Position numbers and translations under genes: made by a program. A DNA stretch of 64,000 bases from Bryobacteraceae bacterium (GTDB lineage: Bacteria > Acidobacteriota > Terriglobia > Bryobacterales > Bryobacteraceae): positions 1,701,972 to 1,765,971 of the forward strand of contig BPGD01000001.1 of the NCBI GenBank assembly GCA_026002855.1. Reading direction: 5' to 3'. The notes under the pieces were generated by a model, which was not told the DNA's origin, did not search any database, and saw only the letters and a list, made by a program, of their open reading frames with translations. This document shows positions 41,848 to 51,156 of the stretch, one piece after another (the first letter of the stretch is position 1; the number at the start of each line of letters is the position of its first letter).

Positions 41848-42575
41848 TCGTCAGCGACATCCACGCAAACCTCGAGGCGCTGGAGGCCGTCCTCCGCGAC
41901 GCGGAGGGCCGCTACGACGAAATCCTCTGCTGCGGCGACGTGGTCGGCTACAACGCCAACCCGGCCGAAACGGTCGAATGGGCCCGCCGCCACGTGCGCC
42001 ACATCGTCCGCGGCAATCACGACCGCGTCGTCGCCTTCATCGAGCAGCCGAGCGACTTCAACTACCACGCCCTGGAGGCGGCCCGGTGGACCCACGCCCG
42101 GCTCAGCCGCGAGCAGCTCGCCTGGCTTCGCGCCCTCCCGGCCGGCCCGCTCGTCTTCGACGACTTCGAACTCGTCCACGGCTCCCCCCGCGACGAGGAC
42201 GAATATGTCCTCGATCAATACGAGGTCCTTACGCTCCACGACCTCATTGCCAGCCGCGTCTGCTTCTTCGGACACACGCATGTGCAGGGCGGCTGGATGT
42301 GGACCCGCGGCGGCCTGGTCGCATTCCGCCGGCCGCGCTTCGGCGAGGAGGAAGTCATCCACGAACTCGCCGACGACGGGCTGTTTCTGCTCAACCCGGG
42401 TTCAGTGGGCCAGCCCCGCGACGGCGATCCCCGCGCCGCCTACGCCATCTGGGACACGGATCAGCGCATCATCACGTTCCGCCGTGTCGAGTACGACATT
42501 GCGCAGGCGCAACAGAAGATTCTCGACTCAGGCCTTCCGGAGCGGCTCGCCCTTCGCCTCGCCTTTGGGCGCTGA
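41835..42575 (+). CDS. Metallophosphoesterase, YfcE/MJ0936-like
   Basis: 246 residues from a GTG inside the end of the previous gene. Motifs are LIVSDIHANLEAL (DxH), CCGDVVGYNANP (GD), VRGNHDRVV (GNHD), LVHGSP and FFGHTHVQG (GHTH). It is a cytoplasmic single-domain phosphodiesterase of unknown substrate. LLNPGSVGQPRDGDPRAAYAI is a further family block. The last 48 nt overlap the 3' end of uvrC. Confidence 0.88.
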   Translation: MRRLIVSDIHANLEALEAVLRDAEGRYDEILCCGDVVGYNANPAETVEWARRHVRHIVRGNHDRVVAFIEQPSDFNYHALEAARWTHARLSREQLAWLRALPAGPLVFDDFELVHGSPRDEDEYVLDQYEVLTLHDLIASRVCFFGHTHVQGGWMWTRGGLVAFRRPRFGEEEVIHELADDGLFLLNPGSVGQPRDGDPRAAYAIWDTDQRIITFRRVEYDIAQAQQKILDSGLPERLALRLAFGR

Positions 42576-44384
42576 GTCCGCTGTCAGGCCGAGCGCCTGC
42601 CGGATCCGGCGCGCCGCCGCCCTGCCCGCCACCCGCGCCAGCTCCTCCTCGCCCGCCGCCCTCACCGCGGCCAGGCTCCCCAGCTCCTTCAACAGCTTCT
42701 CCACCGTCTTCGGACCGATGCCCGGAATTTCCAGAAGCTCGCTCCTCAGCGTGCGCGCGTCGCGCCGCTGCCGGTGAAACGTCACCGCGAAGCGGTGCGC
42801 TTCGTCGCGGATCATCTGGATGAGGTGGAGCACCGGCGACGTGCGGTCCAGCATCACCGGCTCGTCCTCGCGGCCGTGAACGTACAGGATCTCCTCGCGC
42901 TTCGCGATCGCCGCCAGCGGCTGGTTCAGCACGCCCAGCTCCTCCAGCGCCGCCGCCGCCGCGTGCAACTGGCCCAGTCCGCCGTCCACCAGCACCAGCC
43001 CCGGCATCGGCCCGCCTTCCTCAAGCACCCGCCGGTACCGCCGGCCGACGGCCTCGCGCATCGAGGCAAAGTCGTCGCTGCCTTCCACCGTCCGGATGAT
43101 GAACTTGCGGTAGTCGGACTTCTTCATCCGTCCGTTCTCCCACACCACCATGCTGGCCACTTTTTCCGCGCCCTGGATGTGCGAAATGTCGAAGCATTCG
43201 ATCCGCCGCGGCGCCTCCGGCAGGTCCAGGGCCTCTTCCAGCGCCTCGGCGATCTCTTCGGCGCGCGGCTTGCGCACGCGGAAGCGCTGCTCGAAGCTCT
43301 GCCGCGCATTGGTGGCCACCAGCTCCAGCAGCGCCTTCCGCGTGCCGCGCTGCGGCGTGTGGATGGTCACTTTCCGGCCGCGCGTCTCCGCCAGCAGCTC
43401 TTCCAGAACCTCCCGGTCCTCCAGCTCCACCGGCAGATGGATCTGCGCCGGCACCGGCTGGCCCTCGCCGTAGATCTGCATCAGCAGCGCCGGCAGGAAC
43501 TCCTGCTCGTCGTATTCGTAAACGTCCTCCCAGAACAGCTCGCGGCGGTCCACCACGCGCCCGTTGCGCACGTGGAAGATGTTCACCGCCACGTGCGGCG
43601 GCTCGGCGTGCAGCGCGAAGTAGTCGGCATCGTCGCCCGAAGCGGCCGCCATCTTCTGCCGCTCTTCCAGCTCCTCCACCGTGCGCAGCAGATCGCGCAG
43701 CGCCGCGGCGCGTTCAAACTCAAGCGCCTCGCTCGCCTCTTCCATCCGCGCCCGCAGGCTGGCGGCAAGCTCGCGCGTGCGGCCTTCGAGAAAAGCCCGC
43801 ACGTCCCGCACCCGCTCCGCGTAGGCCTCCTCGCTTGCCAGCCCCGGCACGCACGGGCCGAGGCAGCGGTGGATGTGGTATTCGAGGCAGGGACTCGCGT
43901 GAGTCTTCGCAAGATCCACCCGGCAGGAAGGAATCTGAAAATTCCGGTGGATGAATTTCACCAGCCGGTGCGCCAGATTTCCGGGAAAATACGGGCCGAA
44001 ATACTGCCCGTCTTTCCGGATTCTCCGCGTCACATACACGCGCGGCCATTTCTCGTGGGTCAGCTTGATGTACGGGTAGGTCTTGTCGTCCCGCAGCAGC
44101 ACGTTGAAGCGCGGCCTGTGCTGCTTGATGAGCAGGTTTTCCAGCGCCAGCGCTTCCTTCTCGTTGTCAACCAGGATGTATTCGAGCCCCGCGGCTTCGT
44201 GAATCAGCCGGCCCGTCTTGGCCTCGGCCAGCCGCTCCGCGCTGAAGTAGCTGCGCACCCGCGCCCGCAGGTTCTTGGCCTTGCCGACGTAGAGGACTTC
44301 GCCCCCGGCGCCGCGGTAAATGTAGACGCCCGGCCCCTGCGGCAGTGCGGCCGCCTTCTCGCGCAGCTCGTCGATGCGGGACAT
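42528..44384 (-). CDS. uvrC: Excinuclease ABC subunit C
   Basis: 618 residues from ATG 44384 (GTG 44390 also in frame). The N-terminal GIY-YIG nuclease (GPGVYIYRGAGGEVLYVGKAKNLRARVRSYF) makes the 3' incision. A UVR motif region (FERAAALRDLLRTVEELEERQKM) contacts UvrB. The RNase-H-like 5' nuclease block (ECFDISHIQGAEKVASMVVWENGRMKKSDYRKF, then LVLVDGGLGQLHAA) and C-terminal helix-hairpin-helix (LLEIPGIGPKTVEKLLKELGSL) follow. All expected parts are present, so nucleotide excision repair function is likely intact. Confidence 0.96.
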   Translation of the reverse strand: MSRIDELREKAAALPQGPGVYIYRGAGGEVLYVGKAKNLRARVRSYFSAERLAEAKTGRLIHEAAGLEYILVDNEKEALALENLLIKQHRPRFNVLLRDDKTYPYIKLTHEKWPRVYVTRRIRKDGQYFGPYFPGNLAHRLVKFIHRNFQIPSCRVDLAKTHASPCLEYHIHRCLGPCVPGLASEEAYAERVRDVRAFLEGRTRELAASLRARMEEASEALEFERAAALRDLLRTVEELEERQKMAAASGDDADYFALHAEPPHVAVNIFHVRNGRVVDRRELFWEDVYEYDEQEFLPALLMQIYGEGQPVPAQIHLPVELEDREVLEELLAETRGRKVTIHTPQRGTRKALLELVATNARQSFEQRFRVRKPRAEEIAEALEEALDLPEAPRRIECFDISHIQGAEKVASMVVWENGRMKKSDYRKFIIRTVEGSDDFASMREAVGRRYRRVLEEGGPMPGLVLVDGGLGQLHAAAAALEELGVLNQPLAAIAKREEILYVHGREDEPVMLDRTSPVLHLIQMIRDEAHRFAVTFHRQRRDARTLRSELLEIPGIGPKTVEKLLKELGSLAAVRAAGEEELARVAGRAAARRIRQALGLTADSAPKGEAKGEPLRKA

Positions 44385-44397
44385 CGCCACAAGGCCC

Positions 44398-44403
44398 TAT
44401 ACT
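44398..44403 (+). promoter_or_regulatory. -10 element TATACT placing +1 on the TPR gene start
   Basis: TATACT ends 6 nt before the GTG at 44410, the spacing expected of a leaderless transcript. No -35 stands out. Confidence 0.4.
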
Positions 44404-44409
44404 TTGATT

Positions 44410-44829
44410 GTGGCACGCGTGCTCGTGACGCTTCTGCTGGCGGGCGTCCTCCATGCCTGGCAGCCGCCCGCGCCGCCCACGCCGCCCCCGGCCGAGCCCG
44501 AGGAAGAGGACGTCACCGCCAAAGAACGGACTTACGAGTTCAACCCCATCCAGGCGGAAAACGAGCTCAAGGTCGGCCGCTTTTACATGCGGCGCGGCCG
44601 CTGGAAGGCCGCCGCCGGCCGCTTCGAGGAGGCCACGAAGTGGAACCCGCAGTCGGCCGAGGCCTGGCGGCTGCTCGGCGAGGCGCGGGAAAAGCTGAAG
44701 GAATTCGCCGCCGCCCGCACCGCCTACGAGAAATTCCTCGAAATTGCGGGTGACTCGAAGGACGCGGCCGATGTGCGCCGCCGCCTGGCGAAACTGCCCG
44801 CCCCAGCGTCCAAAAGCCCGGCGCCCTGA
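44410..44829 (+). CDS. Secreted TPR-repeat protein
   Basis: 139 residues from GTG 44410 (the ATG at 44374 would add 12 residues). The signal peptide (ARVLVTLLLAGVLHAWQ) is followed by a Pro/Glu-rich spacer. Two to three tetratricopeptide helix pairs come next (AENELKVGRFYMRRGRWKAAAGRFEEATKWNPQSAEAWRLLGEAREKLKEF). The BamD/YbgF-like wording suggests a periplasmic scaffold. The tail is Ala/Pro-rich. It is divergent from uvrC and convergent with the TIR gene. Confidence 0.75.
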   Translation: MARVLVTLLLAGVLHAWQPPAPPTPPPAEPEEEDVTAKERTYEFNPIQAENELKVGRFYMRRGRWKAAAGRFEEATKWNPQSAEAWRLLGEAREKLKEFAAARTAYEKFLEIAGDSKDAADVRRRLAKLPAPASKSPAP

Positions 44830-44837
44830 GCCCGGGC

Positions 44838-45404
44838 CTACGCGGCCCGCCGCCGCGACTCGCGCCGGATCGCCCGCACCAGCGCCCGGACGCCTTCCTC
44901 AAAATTCGGGAACAGATCCACGTAGTGCCAGCGGCGGCGGATCTCTTCCGGCACGCGGCACTCCTCCAGCCGCACCGGGATCAGAAACACGTCGCCCACC
45001 GGCGCCCGCTCGGCGCACTCCATCGCCTGCCGCAGTTCGCGCTGAAAATGGCCGCGCTTTTTCACGGAAATCGGAGAGAAACAGGCGACGAAATAGTCCG
45101 ACGTTTCAATGGCGCCTTCGATCGCCCGCCGCCAGTCCTGGCCAGGCAGCAGCCGCCGCCGGTCCATCCACGGCGCAAAGCCCGCCGCTTCCAGCGCGTC
45201 GAAGATCCGCTCCGCCGCCGCCGCGTCCTCTGCCGCATAGGCGATGAAGACCTGCGGCTTCGGATCCGCGCGGAAGGCAAATCCGCCGCCAGGCGCCGGC
45301 CGGAAGGTGCCCAGGCGCTCCACGTGCACGGCGCGCCCTTCGGCCAGGCATTGCCGCAGCAGCCGTGCCAGCTTCCGCACCGACGCCGTCTCAGCCGCGC
45401 TCAC
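44838..45404 (-). CDS. TIR-domain protein with HU-like N-terminal segment
   Basis: 188 residues from a GTG that lies inside the 3' end of the HU-like gene (14-nt overlap). Residues 48-180 are a bacterial TIR domain: PQVFIAYAAEDAAAAERIFDALEAAGFAPWMD, BB-loop RRRLLPGQDW, SDYFVACFSP. Glu123 in FQRELRQAME sits where NADase-active TIR proteins carry their catalytic Glu. Residues 10-47 (ARLLRQCLAEGRAVHVERLGTFRP...GGFAFRADPKP) look like the helix and beta strands of an HU/IHF subunit, so this appears to be an HU-TIR fusion. A DNA-linked NAD-consuming defence effector is inference. Confidence 0.8.
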   Translation of the reverse strand: MSAAETASVRKLARLLRQCLAEGRAVHVERLGTFRPAPGGGFAFRADPKPQVFIAYAAEDAAAAERIFDALEAAGFAPWMDRRRLLPGQDWRRAIEGAIETSDYFVACFSPISVKKRGHFQRELRQAMECAERAPVGDVFLIPVRLEECRVPEEIRRRWHYVDLFPNFEEGVRALVRAIRRESRRRAA

Positions 45405-45609
45405 GCCGCCCCTCCCGCCGCCCCGCCGGCTCCAGCCGCACCTCGCGTCCCTTGCCGGGCACCAGCCGTCCCACTCCGGGCAGCGAGACGGCCTCGCCGC
45501 GCTTCAGCCGCCGCAGGATCGACTCCACCGCCCGCGCCAGCTCGTCAGCCGCTTCGCCCTCCGCCCGGCCCGCTTTTCGAAGCATCTCCGTCAGGTTCCG
45601 TGTCGCCAT
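45391..45609 (-). CDS. Short HU/IHF-like DNA-binding protein
   Basis: 72 residues. LTEMLRKAGRAEGEAADELARAVESILRRLKRGEAVSLPGVGRLVPG follows the HU pattern: helix 1, helix 2, then K-R-G-x-x-V-x-L-x-G-x-G-x-x strands. The DNA-binding beta-arm and last helix of a full HU (about 90 residues) are replaced by a short basic tail (RREGRRERG). It is probably a divergent nucleoid-type protein or a dimer partner for the HU-like part of the TIR protein. The two genes overlap by 14 nt and are clearly one transcription unit. Confidence 0.65.
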   Translation of the reverse strand: MATRNLTEMLRKAGRAEGEAADELARAVESILRRLKRGEAVSLPGVGRLVPGKGREVRLEPAGRREGRRERG

Positions 45610-45741
45610 CCTGCGCCCCTCTTACCACGCCTTTCCGCCGCACTGCCTCCCTTCACCCCACAGAGCTCCTCTGAACACTCCGCTTTTCAGCAGATTACGC
45701 GCCCGGGCCGGCCGCGCGAACCGCCGTGACGCCCGCGCCCG

Positions 45742-46512
45742 TCAGCGCCAGAACTGGAACACGGATCGCTTCAGGTACGGTGCACGCTGCGGCCCCGGCG
45801 GCAGCTCCTCCCCTGCCAACACAGCCCGCGGGTGCGACTCGAGAATCCGCTCTGTGAACTCCGGCGGGAAGAACCCCATCAATCGCAGCCGGATCACGTC
45901 CAGCCGCGGCGGGCGGTATTCAAGATCGTGCGCGTCGGAAGCAATGAAATGCACCAGGCCGAACTTCAACAGCCGCGTCGCCGTTTCTTCCGCTCGGGCG
46001 CCATAAAACCGCAGCAGGCTCGCCGCATTCACCTGAAGCAGGATTCCGCGCTCCACCCACCGTTCCAGCCTCCGCCTCTGCCCGGCCAGCGCCGGATGCG
46101 CCTCCGGATGCGCCAGGATCACCCGCAGCCCGGTCCCGGCCAGCTCGTAGAGCAGCGGCTCGGCATCATCGGGATCCATGTCGTCCGGCACTGCCGCCAG
46201 CAGGTACCTGAGTCCCCGAATCGTGTATTGCCGGGGCGCCGCCAGCACCGCGCGCACGGCGTCGGCCGTCAGTTCCACCTCGCAGCCCTTGTGGATCCGG
46301 ATGGAGTCGCCCGCCAGGTGCTGAAGCTCCTCCCACCGCCGCTGCGCCAGCGCCGGCTTCAGCGGATACTTCCGGCTGAAGTGCGGCGTGGCGACAATCT
46401 CCTTCGTGCCCGCCTGCGCGGCCAACCGCAGCATCGCCAGGCTCTGTTCGAGCGCTTCCGGCCCATCGTCCAGCCCATGCAGGACGTGCGCGTGCAGGTC
46501 GATCACCGCCAT
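45742..46512 (-). CDS. PHP-family tyrosine-protein phosphatase (CpsB/YwqE-like)
   Basis: 256 residues. [56 protein letters not shown] and [12 protein letters not shown] give the complete set of PHP metal ligands in the order found in CpsB/YwqE/Wzb-like phosphatases. Those enzymes dephosphorylate BY-kinases that control capsule or exopolysaccharide export. No kinase lies next to it; the glycosyltransferase cluster is 8 kb away. It is divergent from the M3 peptidase gene. Confidence 0.88.
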   Translation of the reverse strand: MAVIDLHAHVLHGLDDGPEALEQSLAMLRLAAQAGTKEIVATPHFSRKYPLKPALAQRRWEELQHLAGDSIRIHKGCEVELTADAVRAVLAAPRQYTIRGLRYLLAAVPDDMDPDDAEPLLYELAGTGLRVILAHPEAHPALAGQRRRLERWVERGILLQVNAASLLRFYGARAEETATRLLKFGLVHFIASDAHDLEYRPPRLDVIRLRLMGFFPPEFTERILESHPRAVLAGEELPPGPQRAPYLKRSVFQFWR

Positions 46513-46578
46513 TTATCATCGCAGACCGCCCGGCCCGCTGCTCCAACCGCGGCCGCCGGACTTCGTATCTTGGAATCT

Positions 46579-48594
46579 GTGACGCCTGACAATCCGCTGC
46601 TTCAGCTTGAACATCCGCTGCCGTTTGACCGCATCCGCCCGGAACATGTCCTGCCGGCGATGGAGGCGCTCATCGCGCGCTGCCGCGAAGGCATTGACGC
46701 GATCGCCGCCGCGCCCGTCCGTTCCTGGCAGGACACGATGGCCGCGCTCGATGCGGCCACCGACGATCTCGATGTCGCATCGAGCGTCGTGCGCCACCTG
46801 GAAGGCGTCGTCTCCACGCCCGCGCTTCGCGAGGCCTGGAACGCCGCCCAGCCCGCCGTCAGCGCCTTCTATTCCTCCATCCCGCTGCATGAAGGGCTGT
46901 GGCGGGCGCTGAATGAATACGCGGCCACGGACGAGGCCCGCGCCCTCGCCGGAGTCCGCGCGCGCTTTCTCCACAAGACGCTCGACAGCTTCCGCCGGCA
47001 CGGCGCCGCGCTGCCGGCGGAAGGCAAGAAGCGGCTGGAGGAGATCGACGTCGAGCTCGCCACCGCCACAACAAAATTCGCCCAGAATGTTCTCGACGCA
47101 ACCGCCGCCTTCGAATACTACATCGAAGACGAGGCCGGGCTGGCCGGCCTGCCCCCCAGCGCCCGCGACGCCGCCCGCGCTGACGCCCGCGCCCGCGGCC
47201 GCGGCGGCTGGCGCTTCACCCTCCACGGGCCCTCCTATCTCGCGGTGATGACCTACCTCGACCACCGCGGCGTCCGCGAACGTTTCTGGCGCGCCTACAA
47301 CCGCCGCGCCGCCGCCGAGAACGCCCCGCTCATCGCCCGCATCCTCGAACTGCGCCGCGAAAAGGCCCGCCTGCTCGGCTACGCCACCTTCGCCGACTTC
47401 GCCCTCGCCGACCGGATGGCGAAGAACGGCGCCACGGCCCAGGCCTTTGTCCGCGATCTGCGTGAAAAGACCGAGCCCGCCTTCCGGCGCGAAAACCGCG
47501 AGCTCGAACAGTTTGCCGGCGCAAACCTCGAACCGTGGGACATCGCCTACTGGGCCGAAAAGCTCCGCGCCGAACGCTACGCCTTCGAGGAAGAAGACCT
47601 GCGCCCCTTTTTCCCGGTCGACCAGGTCATCGACGGCATGTTCCGCCTCGCCTCGCGCCTGTTCGGCATCACCATCACGCCCGGCCCGTCCGTGCCCGTC
47701 TGGCATCCCGAGGTGAAGTATTACGAGATCCGCGATGAAAGCGGCGAGCTGCTCGGCGGCTTCTACACGGACTGGCACCCGCGCGACAACAAGCGCGGCG
47801 GCGCCTGGATGGATGCCTTCCTCACCGGCCGCCCCGTGGACGGCCGCTGGCTGCCCCAAATCGGCCTCATCTGCGGCAACCTCACCGCGCCCGTCGACGG
47901 CCGGCCGGCGCTGCTCACGCACCGCGAGGTGGAAACCATCTTCCACGAGTTCGGCCACCTGCTGCACCACTGCCTGTCGCGCGTCGAAGTGAAGTCGCTC
48001 GCCGGCACCAACGTCGCCTGGGATTTCGTCGAGCTGCCCTCGCAGATCATGGAGAACTGGTGCTGGGAGCGCGAGGCGCTCGACCTGTTCGCCCGCCACT
48101 GGCAGACCGGCGAACCCATGCCCGAAGAACTCTTCCGCCGCATGCGCGCCGCCCGCACCTTCCGCGCCGCCAACGCCCAGATGCGCCAGCTCGGCTTCGC
48201 CACTGTCGATCTCGCCCTCCACATCGACTACGACCCCGCCCGCGACGGCGACCCCGTCTCTTACGCCAACCGCATCCTCCGCGACTTCTCCCCCGCGCCG
48301 CTGCCGGACGACTATGCCATGCTCGCCTCCTTCACGCACCTCTTCGCCGACCCCACCGGCTACGGCGCCGGCTACTACTCCTACAAGTGGGCCGAGGTGC
48401 TCGACGCCGACGCCTTCACCCGCTTCCTGCGCGAGGGCATCTTCAACGAAAAGACCGGCCGCGAATTCCGCGACTCGATCCTCGCCCGCGGCGACAGTGA
48501 AGAGCCCATCGTGCTGTTCCGCCGGTTCATGGGGCGCGATCCCGACCCGCAGGCCCTGCTCATGCGGCTCGGCCTCGCCGCGCCCGCTGCGTGA
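46579..48594 (+). CDS. prlC: M3-family oligopeptidase A
   Basis: 671 residues from GTG 46579 ([29 protein letters not shown], the typical OpdA start); the long open frame upstream is a shadow of the PHP gene. The zinc motif is HEFGH in [17 protein letters not shown], and downstream [13 protein letters not shown] supplies the third ligand Glu. [20 protein letters not shown] is the conserved C-terminal substrate-binding block. It cleaves oligopeptides, including signal-peptide fragments, in the cytoplasm. Confidence 0.94.
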   Translation: MTPDNPLLQLEHPLPFDRIRPEHVLPAMEALIARCREGIDAIAAAPVRSWQDTMAALDAATDDLDVASSVVRHLEGVVSTPALREAWNAAQPAVSAFYSSIPLHEGLWRALNEYAATDEARALAGVRARFLHKTLDSFRRHGAALPAEGKKRLEEIDVELATATTKFAQNVLDATAAFEYYIEDEAGLAGLPPSARDAARADARARGRGGWRFTLHGPSYLAVMTYLDHRGVRERFWRAYNRRAAAENAPLIARILELRREKARLLGYATFADFALADRMAKNGATAQAFVRDLREKTEPAFRRENRELEQFAGANLEPWDIAYWAEKLRAERYAFEEEDLRPFFPVDQVIDGMFRLASRLFGITITPGPSVPVWHPEVKYYEIRDESGELLGGFYTDWHPRDNKRGGAWMDAFLTGRPVDGRWLPQIGLICGNLTAPVDGRPALLTHREVETIFHEFGHLLHHCLSRVEVKSLAGTNVAWDFVELPSQIMENWCWEREALDLFARHWQTGEPMPEELFRRMRAARTFRAANAQMRQLGFATVDLALHIDYDPARDGDPVSYANRILRDFSPAPLPDDYAMLASFTHLFADPTGYGAGYYSYKWAEVLDADAFTRFLREGIFNEKTGREFRDSILARGDSEEPIVLFRRFMGRDPDPQALLMRLGLAAPAA

Positions 48595-48603
48595 CAGCGG
48601 CCG

Positions 48604-51156
48604 CTACTCGTCGCGCAACACTTCCAGCGGCCGGTGCGAGAGCACCCGCAGCGAGGCCAGCCACCCGGCGGCCACCGCCAGCGCCATGGTCAGCAGCGTC
48701 GTCGCCAGGTTGGCGCGCCATTCGGGGTTGAAGCGCGCGTCCAGCAGCCGCACCAGCAGAAGCCGCGCGAACCCGGTCGCCAGCGCGCCGCCCAGAAATC
48801 CCGCCGCCGCGCCCAGGATCGCGAACTCGGTGGAGAAGATCGACACAAGCGTCCGTCGCCGCGCTCCCAGCGTCTTCAGCACGGCCGACTCGCGCACCCG
48901 CCGCAAACGCGTCCCCGCCACCGTCGAGGCCAGAATGATCGCCCCGGCCAGGATCGCAAAGGCGGCGATAAAGCGGATCACCAGCGACACCTGGTCCACC
49001 ACTTCCTGCACGATGCTCACGATGTCGGCCGCGTTGATCACCGTCACCGCCGGGAAACGGCGGAAACTGTCGCGCATGAACACGGCCACCGCCTCGGGAC
49101 GGATCCGCGCCGTCGCGTACCACTGCGTGGGAAGCCCGGCCAGCGCCTTTTCGGTGAAGACGAACTCGTCGCTGGCGCCCCGCCGCACGCTCTCAAAGCG
49201 GTGAATGGCGGCCACGCGCACCTGGAAGCGCCGCCCGGCGGCGCTCCATTCGAGCACCGCGCCGGGTTCGATGCCCCACCGCCGCGCGGTGTTTTCGTCG
49301 ACGCTCGCCAGCGCCTCGCGGCGGCCGTCCTTCCACCATGCGCCGCGCAGGATGCGCATGTCCTCGGGCATGCTTTCCATCCAGGTCACCTGCCGCGTGA
49401 AGGCGCGCCGCCGCCTGTCTTCGCCCGGCGGCGGCGGAAGCTGGTCCACGGGCGTTCCGTTGATGCTTTCCAGCCGCGCCGCCACGGTTGGAATCAGTTG
49501 CGGCTTCCCTTCGATCTCCTTCCTTGACGCGAGAAACGCGCGCACCGCCTCCGCCTCGCGCGGCGTGATGTTGATCAGGAATACATTCGGCGCGCCCTTC
49601 GGCATCGCCAGCATCACCTCGCCGAGCAGCGAGTTCTGCACCAGATACACGGTGAGCGTGAACATCACGCCCACGCCCATCGCCACCAGGATGCTCGCCG
49701 CGTGGTTGCCGGGCCGGTAAAGGTTGGCCGCCCCGTGCCGCAGCCATAGGGGCAGCCGCACCGGCGCATGGGCCAGCCCCCAGCGCAGCGCGCGCAGCAG
49801 CGTCCATGCCACCGCGCCTAGAATCGCCAGCGCCGCCGTCAGGCCGCCCGCAAACCACGCACCCACTTTCACCGACCCGGCCAGCCACGCCGCCATCGCG
49901 GCCAGCCCCGCCAGGATCAGCGCCGCCGCGCCCGCTGCCGGAAGCCGCTTCCGCACGCGCTCGGCCAGAGGCGGCCTCGCCTCCGGCATCTCGCGGCGGA
50001 AAATCAGCGCCGGCTTCACGTCGCGGACGGCCAGAAGCGGCGGCACGCTGAACAGCAGCGCCGTCAGCACCCCCGCCAGGATCCCTTCCAGCGCAAACGA
50101 TCCGCTCCATCCGATGCTTTCCAACTGGAAGTAGCGCCGCAGCAGAAGCGGAAACAGCCACTGCACCCCAGCGCCCACCGCCAGGCCCGCCACGCCGCCG
50201 GCCACGCCCAGCAGCGCGGCCTGCAACGTGTAAATGCGCATGATCTGCCACGAGCGCGCGCCAATGCACTTCATGATCGCAATCGTGTCCAGCCGCTGCT
50301 GGATGTGCGAGTGGATCGCCATGGCCACGCCCAGCGCGCCGACGATGAGCGCGATCATCGACACCAGGCTCAGAAACGTCGTCGCCCGGTCCAGCGCCCG
50401 CGTGATGAACGGGTGCGTTTCGCGGTAGTCGGTGATCAGCGCATCGGGAAAGGCCTTCTTCAGGGACTCGCGAATCTCCGCCACCGGCACGCCCTGCGCA
50501 GGCAGCTTCCACAGCAGTCTCTGCGAGGCGCGCGAGCCGTAGGTCAGCAGGCCCGTTCGCTGAAGCCCCTCGCGCGTGACCATCACCCGCGGCCCCACGT
50601 TCAGCGATCCCGTCATGCGGTCCGGCTCCTGCCGCACGATGCCGCACACGCGGAACTCGGCCTCGCCCAGCCGGACGCGGGCGCCCGGTTCCAGGTTCAG
50701 CCGCAGCATCAGGTCTTCGCTCACGGCGATCGTGTCCGCCTTCAGCGCCTGCTCAAGCGGGGCGTCCGGCTCCAGCCGCACGCGCCCGTACCAGGGATAC
50801 GTCGACGGATCCACCGCCTTCACGCTCACCAGAACCGGCGGCTCGTTTTCCCCCGCCGCCATCATCGAGACCGTCTCGGTGATGCGCGACACGCGCGCCC
50901 CGCGCTGCTCCCACTGCGCGATCACGCGCTCCTGCTGCTGCGTCGGCTCGGCGAACTGGCGGATGAGCAGATCCGCCGCCATCAGCGTGCGGGCTTCTTT
51001 CTTCAGCGACTCGTGGAACGCCGCCGAAAAGCCGCGCACGCCGGTCAGCGCGCCCACGCCGGCGGCGACACCGAAGATCACGAACAGAAACTTCGGCGCC
51101 GCCGCACGGGCCTCGCGCCATGCCATGCGCCAGGCGGGCGTCCGCAGCAGGCTCAT
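48604..51156 (-). CDS. FtsX-like ABC transporter permease (YbbP type)
   Basis: 850 residues. The N-terminus (WREARAAAPKFLFVIFGVAAGVGALTGVRGF) is the first helix, followed by a large periplasmic domain. An FtsX core with three helices lies at about 255-380, a second set at 410-500, and a C-terminal FtsX repeat at about 730-850. Two large periplasmic domains and about ten helices match YbbP-type exporters that act in lipoprotein or hydrophobic-molecule export. Its ATG overlaps the ATPase stop (ATGA), so the pair forms the transporter. Confidence 0.9.
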   Translation of the reverse strand: MSLLRTPAWRMAWREARAAAPKFLFVIFGVAAGVGALTGVRGFSAAFHESLKKEARTLMAADLLIRQFAEPTQQQERVIAQWEQRGARVSRITETVSMMAAGENEPPVLVSVKAVDPSTYPWYGRVRLEPDAPLEQALKADTIAVSEDLMLRLNLEPGARVRLGEAEFRVCGIVRQEPDRMTGSLNVGPRVMVTREGLQRTGLLTYGSRASQRLLWKLPAQGVPVAEIRESLKKAFPDALITDYRETHPFITRALDRATTFLSLVSMIALIVGALGVAMAIHSHIQQRLDTIAIMKCIGARSWQIMRIYTLQAALLGVAGGVAGLAVGAGVQWLFPLLLRRYFQLESIGWSGSFALEGILAGVLTALLFSVPPLLAVRDVKPALIFRREMPEARPPLAERVRKRLPAAGAAALILAGLAAMAAWLAGSVKVGAWFAGGLTAALAILGAVAWTLLRALRWGLAHAPVRLPLWLRHGAANLYRPGNHAASILVAMGVGVMFTLTVYLVQNSLLGEVMLAMPKGAPNVFLINITPREAEAVRAFLASRKEIEGKPQLIPTVAARLESINGTPVDQLPPPPGEDRRRRAFTRQVTWMESMPEDMRILRGAWWKDGRREALASVDENTARRWGIEPGAVLEWSAAGRRFQVRVAAIHRFESVRRGASDEFVFTEKALAGLPTQWYATARIRPEAVAVFMRDSFRRFPAVTVINAADIVSIVQEVVDQVSLVIRFIAAFAILAGAIILASTVAGTRLRRVRESAVLKTLGARRRTLVSIFSTEFAILGAAAGFLGGALATGFARLLLVRLLDARFNPEWRANLATTLLTMALAVAAGWLASLRVLSHRPLEVLRDE

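Noticed and set aside
46516-48339. 607-codon - strand frame
   Set aside because: Antisense to the M3 peptidase, which has an intact HEFGH motif.
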